64,000 nucleotides of DNA from assembly GCA_900100095.1 (NCBI GenBank), contig FMTN01000006.1, positions 153,251-217,250 on the forward strand, given 5' to 3'. This document shows, one piece after another, positions 61,385 to 64,000 of the stretch. The notes under the pieces were generated by a model. That model was not told where the DNA came from. It saw nothing but the letters and a program-made list of their open reading frames with translations, and did no database searches. The first letter of the stretch is position 1; every line of letters starts with the position of its first letter. The position numbers and the translations under genes are program-made. The DNA comes from Lachnospiraceae bacterium C10. Its GTDB lineage: Bacteria > Bacillota > Clostridia > Lachnospirales > Lachnospiraceae.

Positions 61385-62548
61385 CTATTTCTTTGCCTTT
61401 TCCTCTTTTTCACGGGAAACCATCTGTAACTCATCCAGTTTTTCTTTTTTAAAGTCTGCAAACCGCCCCTGATCCAAAGCTCCACGGATCTGCTCCATCA
61501 GATGATTATAAAAATAAAGATTATGAAGCACGCAAAGTCTCATTCCAAGCATCTCTTTTGCTTTTAAAAGATGGTGGATGTATGCTCTTGAATAAGTTCT
61601 GCAGGCAGGACACTGACATCCTTCCTCGATCGGTCGCATATCCTTCTCATATCTCTTATTGAAAAGGTTGCGCTTTCCCTGATTGGTATATACATGTCCA
61701 TGACGGCCATTACGGCTCGGATAAACGCAATCGAAGAAATCAATACCACGATTGACTGCCTCGATAATGTTCTGCGGTGTTCCTACGCCCATCAGATAGG
61801 TCGGCTTGGCCTGTGGAAGATACGGGACAACCTGATCCAGAACATGGTACATCTGCTCATGTGTCTCACCTACTGCAAGTCCGCCTACTGCATAGCCATC
61901 CAGATCCATCTCGGAAATGCGCTTTGCATGTTCAATTCGAATGTCATCATACACAGCACCCTGATTAATACCGAAAAGGAGCTGATGTTTATTTACTGTA
62001 TCCGGAAGACTGTTTAACTGCGCCATCTTATCCTTACATCTTGCCAGCCAGCGTGTGGTACGCTCAACAGAATTTTGTACATAACTTCTTTCCGCAAGAG
62101 CCGGTGGACATTCGTCAAATGCCATTGCAATGGTAGAGCCAAGATTGGACTGGATGGTCATACTCTCCTCCGGACCCATAAAGATCTTATGTCCGTCAAT
62201 ATGGGAACGGAAGGTGACGCCTTCCTCCTTGATCTTGCGGATATCCGCAAGAGAGTACACCTGGAATCCGCCGGAATCCGTAAGGATTGGACGATCCCAT
62301 ACCATAAACTTATGTAACCCGCCTAATTCCTTGATAATCTGATCACCGGTACGCACATGAAGATGGTAAGTATTGGATAACTCCACCTGACAACCGACCT
62401 CTTTTAAGTCTTCGGTTGATACTGCACCCTTGATGACACCAACGGTTCCTACATTCATAAAACACGGTGTCTGCACAACTCCATGTACTGTTTCAAAGGT
62501 CGCGCGCTTTGCACGTCCTTCTGTCTTTAGCAACGTGTACTTTGCCAT
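61385..62548 (-). CDS. tgt: tRNA-guanine transglycosylase (queuine tRNA-ribosyltransferase)
   Basis: 387 residues, normal. Catalytic and binding motifs: LTDSGGFQVYSL (catalytic Asp), FDECPPALAE, DFFDCVYPSRNGRHG (nucleophile Asp), GLAVGE, and the zinc site CQCPACRTYSRAYIHHL with a distal His. It swaps guanine 34 of GUN-anticodon tRNAs for preQ1. It lies 3 bases after aroC, with no preQ1 riboswitch before it. Confidence 0.97.
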   Translation of the reverse strand: MAKYTLLKTEGRAKRATFETVHGVVQTPCFMNVGTVGVIKGAVSTEDLKEVGCQVELSNTYHLHVRTGDQIIKELGGLHKFMVWDRPILTDSGGFQVYSLADIRKIKEEGVTFRSHIDGHKIFMGPEESMTIQSNLGSTIAMAFDECPPALAERSYVQNSVERTTRWLARCKDKMAQLNSLPDTVNKHQLLFGINQGAVYDDIRIEHAKRISEMDLDGYAVGGLAVGETHEQMYHVLDQVVPYLPQAKPTYLMGVGTPQNIIEAVNRGIDFFDCVYPSRNGRHGHVYTNQGKRNLFNKRYEKDMRPIEEGCQCPACRTYSRAYIHHLLKAKEMLGMRLCVLHNLYFYNHLMEQIRGALDQGRFADFKKEKLDELQMVSREKEEKAKK

Positions 62549-62551
62549 AAC

Positions 62552-63652
62552 TTATAACTCTCTTCCATAAAACTTTATAATTGAATCAAGCCTTGCTCCC
62601 ATATTGGAAAGCAACGCATCCACTAAGGTGATTGCTGTCATTGCTTCCACTACAACAACAGCACGTGGAACAACGATCGGGTCATGACGTCCATGAATGG
62701 TAATGGAACACTCCTCACCCTTTTCATTGACCGTTTTCTGTTCACTTCCAATCGACGGTGTCGGCTTAAATGCCGCACGGAGAATAATATCCTCTCCGTT
62801 TGAGATACCTCCGAGAATTCCTCCGGCGTGGTTGGTAACGGTCGCCACCCCGTCCTCTGCCGCATAAAAGGCATCATTGTTGACAGATCCTGTGGATTCT
62901 GCGACCAAAAAACCATCTCCGATTTCAAAGCCTTTTACCGCTCCAATGGACATGATAGCCTGTGCCAGCATAGCATCCAGCTTACCAAAAACCGGATCTC
63001 CCACTCCTGCCGGCATTCCACTGGCAACACATTCAATAACACCACCGACAGAATCCTTACGCTTCATGCATGACTGTAAAAATTCCTCAGCCAGTCTGGC
63101 AGCCTCAGGATCCGGCATGCACAGGGAATTGTTCTTCGCCTCTGCCAGGTCAACCTTTGATACGGAAACCGGCCCGATGGATTTCGCATAGGCGTGTACA
63201 TTCACACCCATGGACGCAAGGATTTTCATCGCAACAGCACCGGCTGCAACCCGCGCTACGGTCTCGCGGCCGGAAGAACGTCCGCCTCCACGGTAATCCC
63301 GGAAGCCGTATTTCGCAAAGAACCCGTAATCAGCGTGTCCCGGACGAAAAACATCACAGATATTTGAATAATCTTTGGAATGCTGATCCTTGTTCCGTAT
63401 GAGAAGAGCAATCGGTGTACCTGTTGTTCTTCCTTCAAAGACCCCGGAAAGGATCTCAACAGCATCCGCCTCGTTTCTGGCTGTAGTATAGGAGGACTGC
63501 CCCGGCTTACGCCGGTCAAGATACTTTTGAATATCCTCCTCACAAAGCTCTAATCCTGCGGGACAACCGTCAATGGTAACACCGAGTCCCTTCCCGTGGG
63601 ATTCTCCAAACGTCATAATTTTAAAATGATTACCAAACACTGAACCAGCCAT
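62552..63652 (-). CDS. aroC: Chorismate synthase
   Basis: 366 residues, normal. Signatures: FGESHGKGLGVTIDGCPAGL, RRKPGQSSYTTARNE, RPGHADYGFFAKYGFRDYRGGGRSSGRET and the C-terminal GRHDPIVVPRAVVVVEAM. It makes chorismate from EPSP using reduced FMN. It heads the aroC-tgt pair; a purine-rich tract with AAAAGGAGAAA supplies the SD. Confidence 0.97.
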   Translation of the reverse strand: MAGSVFGNHFKIMTFGESHGKGLGVTIDGCPAGLELCEEDIQKYLDRRKPGQSSYTTARNEADAVEILSGVFEGRTTGTPIALLIRNKDQHSKDYSNICDVFRPGHADYGFFAKYGFRDYRGGGRSSGRETVARVAAGAVAMKILASMGVNVHAYAKSIGPVSVSKVDLAEAKNNSLCMPDPEAARLAEEFLQSCMKRKDSVGGVIECVASGMPAGVGDPVFGKLDAMLAQAIMSIGAVKGFEIGDGFLVAESTGSVNNDAFYAAEDGVATVTNHAGGILGGISNGEDIILRAAFKPTPSIGSEQKTVNEKGEECSITIHGRHDPIVVPRAVVVVEAMTAITLVDALLSNMGARLDSIIKFYGREL

Positions 63653-63690
63653 CTTTTTTCTTTTCTCCTTTTTCTTTTTCCCTTATCATT

Positions 63691-63717
63691 CCGGGGACTC
63701 TTTCCAAAAGCCCCGGC
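63691..63717 (-). promoter_or_regulatory. GC-rich hairpin in the aroC leader
   Basis: On the minus strand CCGGGG pairs with CCCCGG across a loop that can itself pair weakly (CTTT/AAAG). No T-run follows, so it is not a usual terminator; a leader stability element is possible. Promoter elements upstream are unclear. The region 63653-63780 holds no gene. Confidence 0.35.
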
Positions 63718-63798
63718 GAACATTGTAATCTTTTACTAATACTTCCCACATGAATAAGTGCCGGAAAGCCTTATTCTAAGCGGGTTCCCAACAATAAA

Positions 63799-63875
63799 AT
63801 AGCGTAGTCACAACCCAGCTGTGATATAATTAAGTTGCTGACAAAATCATTCACAACATAGGAGTGCTACGCTAT
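63799..63875 (+). promoter_or_regulatory. IS end: inverted repeat folding over the transposase start
   Basis: ATAGCGTAG (63799-63807) can pair with CTACGCTAT (63867-63875), extended by CAC/GTG with one bulged base. The second arm covers the ATG (63874) and lies next to the SD GGAG. A TATAAT (63825-63830) sits between the arms. Confidence 0.5.
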
Positions 63876-64000
63876 GAATACTATATCACAGTCTGAGATA
63901 TTGCTTCAAGATGCTACGAACGAAGTCGGTTCTTTCCTCCGAAAATATCAGGTATCTGATATTCTGAAACAGTGCAATGGATACAAGCAGAAAGGCTTTT
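63874..64000 (+). mobile_element. Transposase, N-terminal part (IS4-type)
   Basis: Partial gene, cut by the right window edge; 42 residues visible, beginning MNTISQSEILLQDATNEV and including ILKQCNGYKQKGF. This start resembles IS4-family DDE transposases of Clostridia, in which LLKQCN-Y-KEKG precedes a Cys-poor helical region. The family is judged from a short stretch only, and the terminal inverted repeat and target duplication cannot be fixed from one end. The IS lies outside the aroC operon and on the opposite strand. Confidence 0.6.

Noticed and set aside
62549..63780. preQ1 riboswitch upstream of aroC-tgt
   Set aside because: No short pseudoknot-type aptamer pattern seen; the leader shows only a GC-rich hairpin.

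Overview
The window comes from a motile, low-GC Firmicute, most likely a member of the Lachnospiraceae (Clostridia). Three things point there: the gene order closely matches the codY-fla/che-sigD-rpsB supercluster of Bacillus, FliN is replaced by FliY with CheC and CheD present, and there is an operon of large proteins (families I recall as DUF5716/DUF5717) typical of that family. I cannot name the genus from sequence reading alone. Almost every gene lies on the minus strand, so the biology reads from high to low coordinates.

Right edge to about 59.7 kb: the left end of an insertion sequence (plus strand, cut by the window edge), then aroC-tgt-yajC on the minus strand, then a plus-strand PLP-dependent aminotransferase that diverges from the next operon. 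From 59.66 to 49.55 kb runs one compact minus-strand operon: a 1177-residue beta-sandwich/helical-repeat protein, a divergent Hsp70/actin-fold protein, a TPR-like protein, a two-TM coiled-coil protein, then gltX and a short UvrD-type helicase. The first four genes look like one uncharacterised machine and are the best candidate for an undescribed system here. A plus-strand DUF1292 gene follows, then a GH13 debranching-enzyme relative that has lost its catalytic residues, and a small DUF5662-like gene.

46.6 to 41.0 kb holds comM, dprA, topA and codY. codY carries its own promoter, with a good match to a CodY box, and its own terminator. From 40.7 to 28.5 kb is the first flagellar block: flgBC, fliE-fliF-fliG-fliH-fliI-fliJ, a MotE-like gene, fliK, flgD, a TIGR02530-type gene and flgE. 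It starts at a strong sigma-A-like promoter and ends at a terminator. A new promoter then starts the second block (28.3 to 5.3 kb): motAB, fliL, fliM, fliY, cheY, fliO, fliP, fliQ, fliR, flhB, flhA, flhF, flhG, a PilZ-type c-di-GMP brake gene, cheB, cheA, cheW, cheC, cheD, a small membrane protein, sigma-28, a FapA/DUF342 gene, and three further genes including a SwrB-position DUF6115-like protein and an MltG-like fragment protein. The set encodes the basal body, export gate, switch, stator, chemotaxis core and flagellar sigma factor. Flagellin, filament, cap, cheR and flgM genes are not in the window.

The left end (5.2 kb to 1) is the translation/UMP/envelope cluster rpsB-tsf-[polysaccharide deacetylase]-[bactofilin]-pyrH-frr-uppS, with its own extended -10 promoter. 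The two bracketed envelope genes interrupt the usual tsf-pyrH neighbourhood. Notable oddities: CheB has a receiver domain without the phosphoacceptor Asp, the GH13 protein is a pseudoenzyme, FliH has decapeptide repeats, and the IS end can fold over its own start codon. I saw no rRNA, tRNA or CRISPR array, and no gene-free stretch reaches 300 bases.
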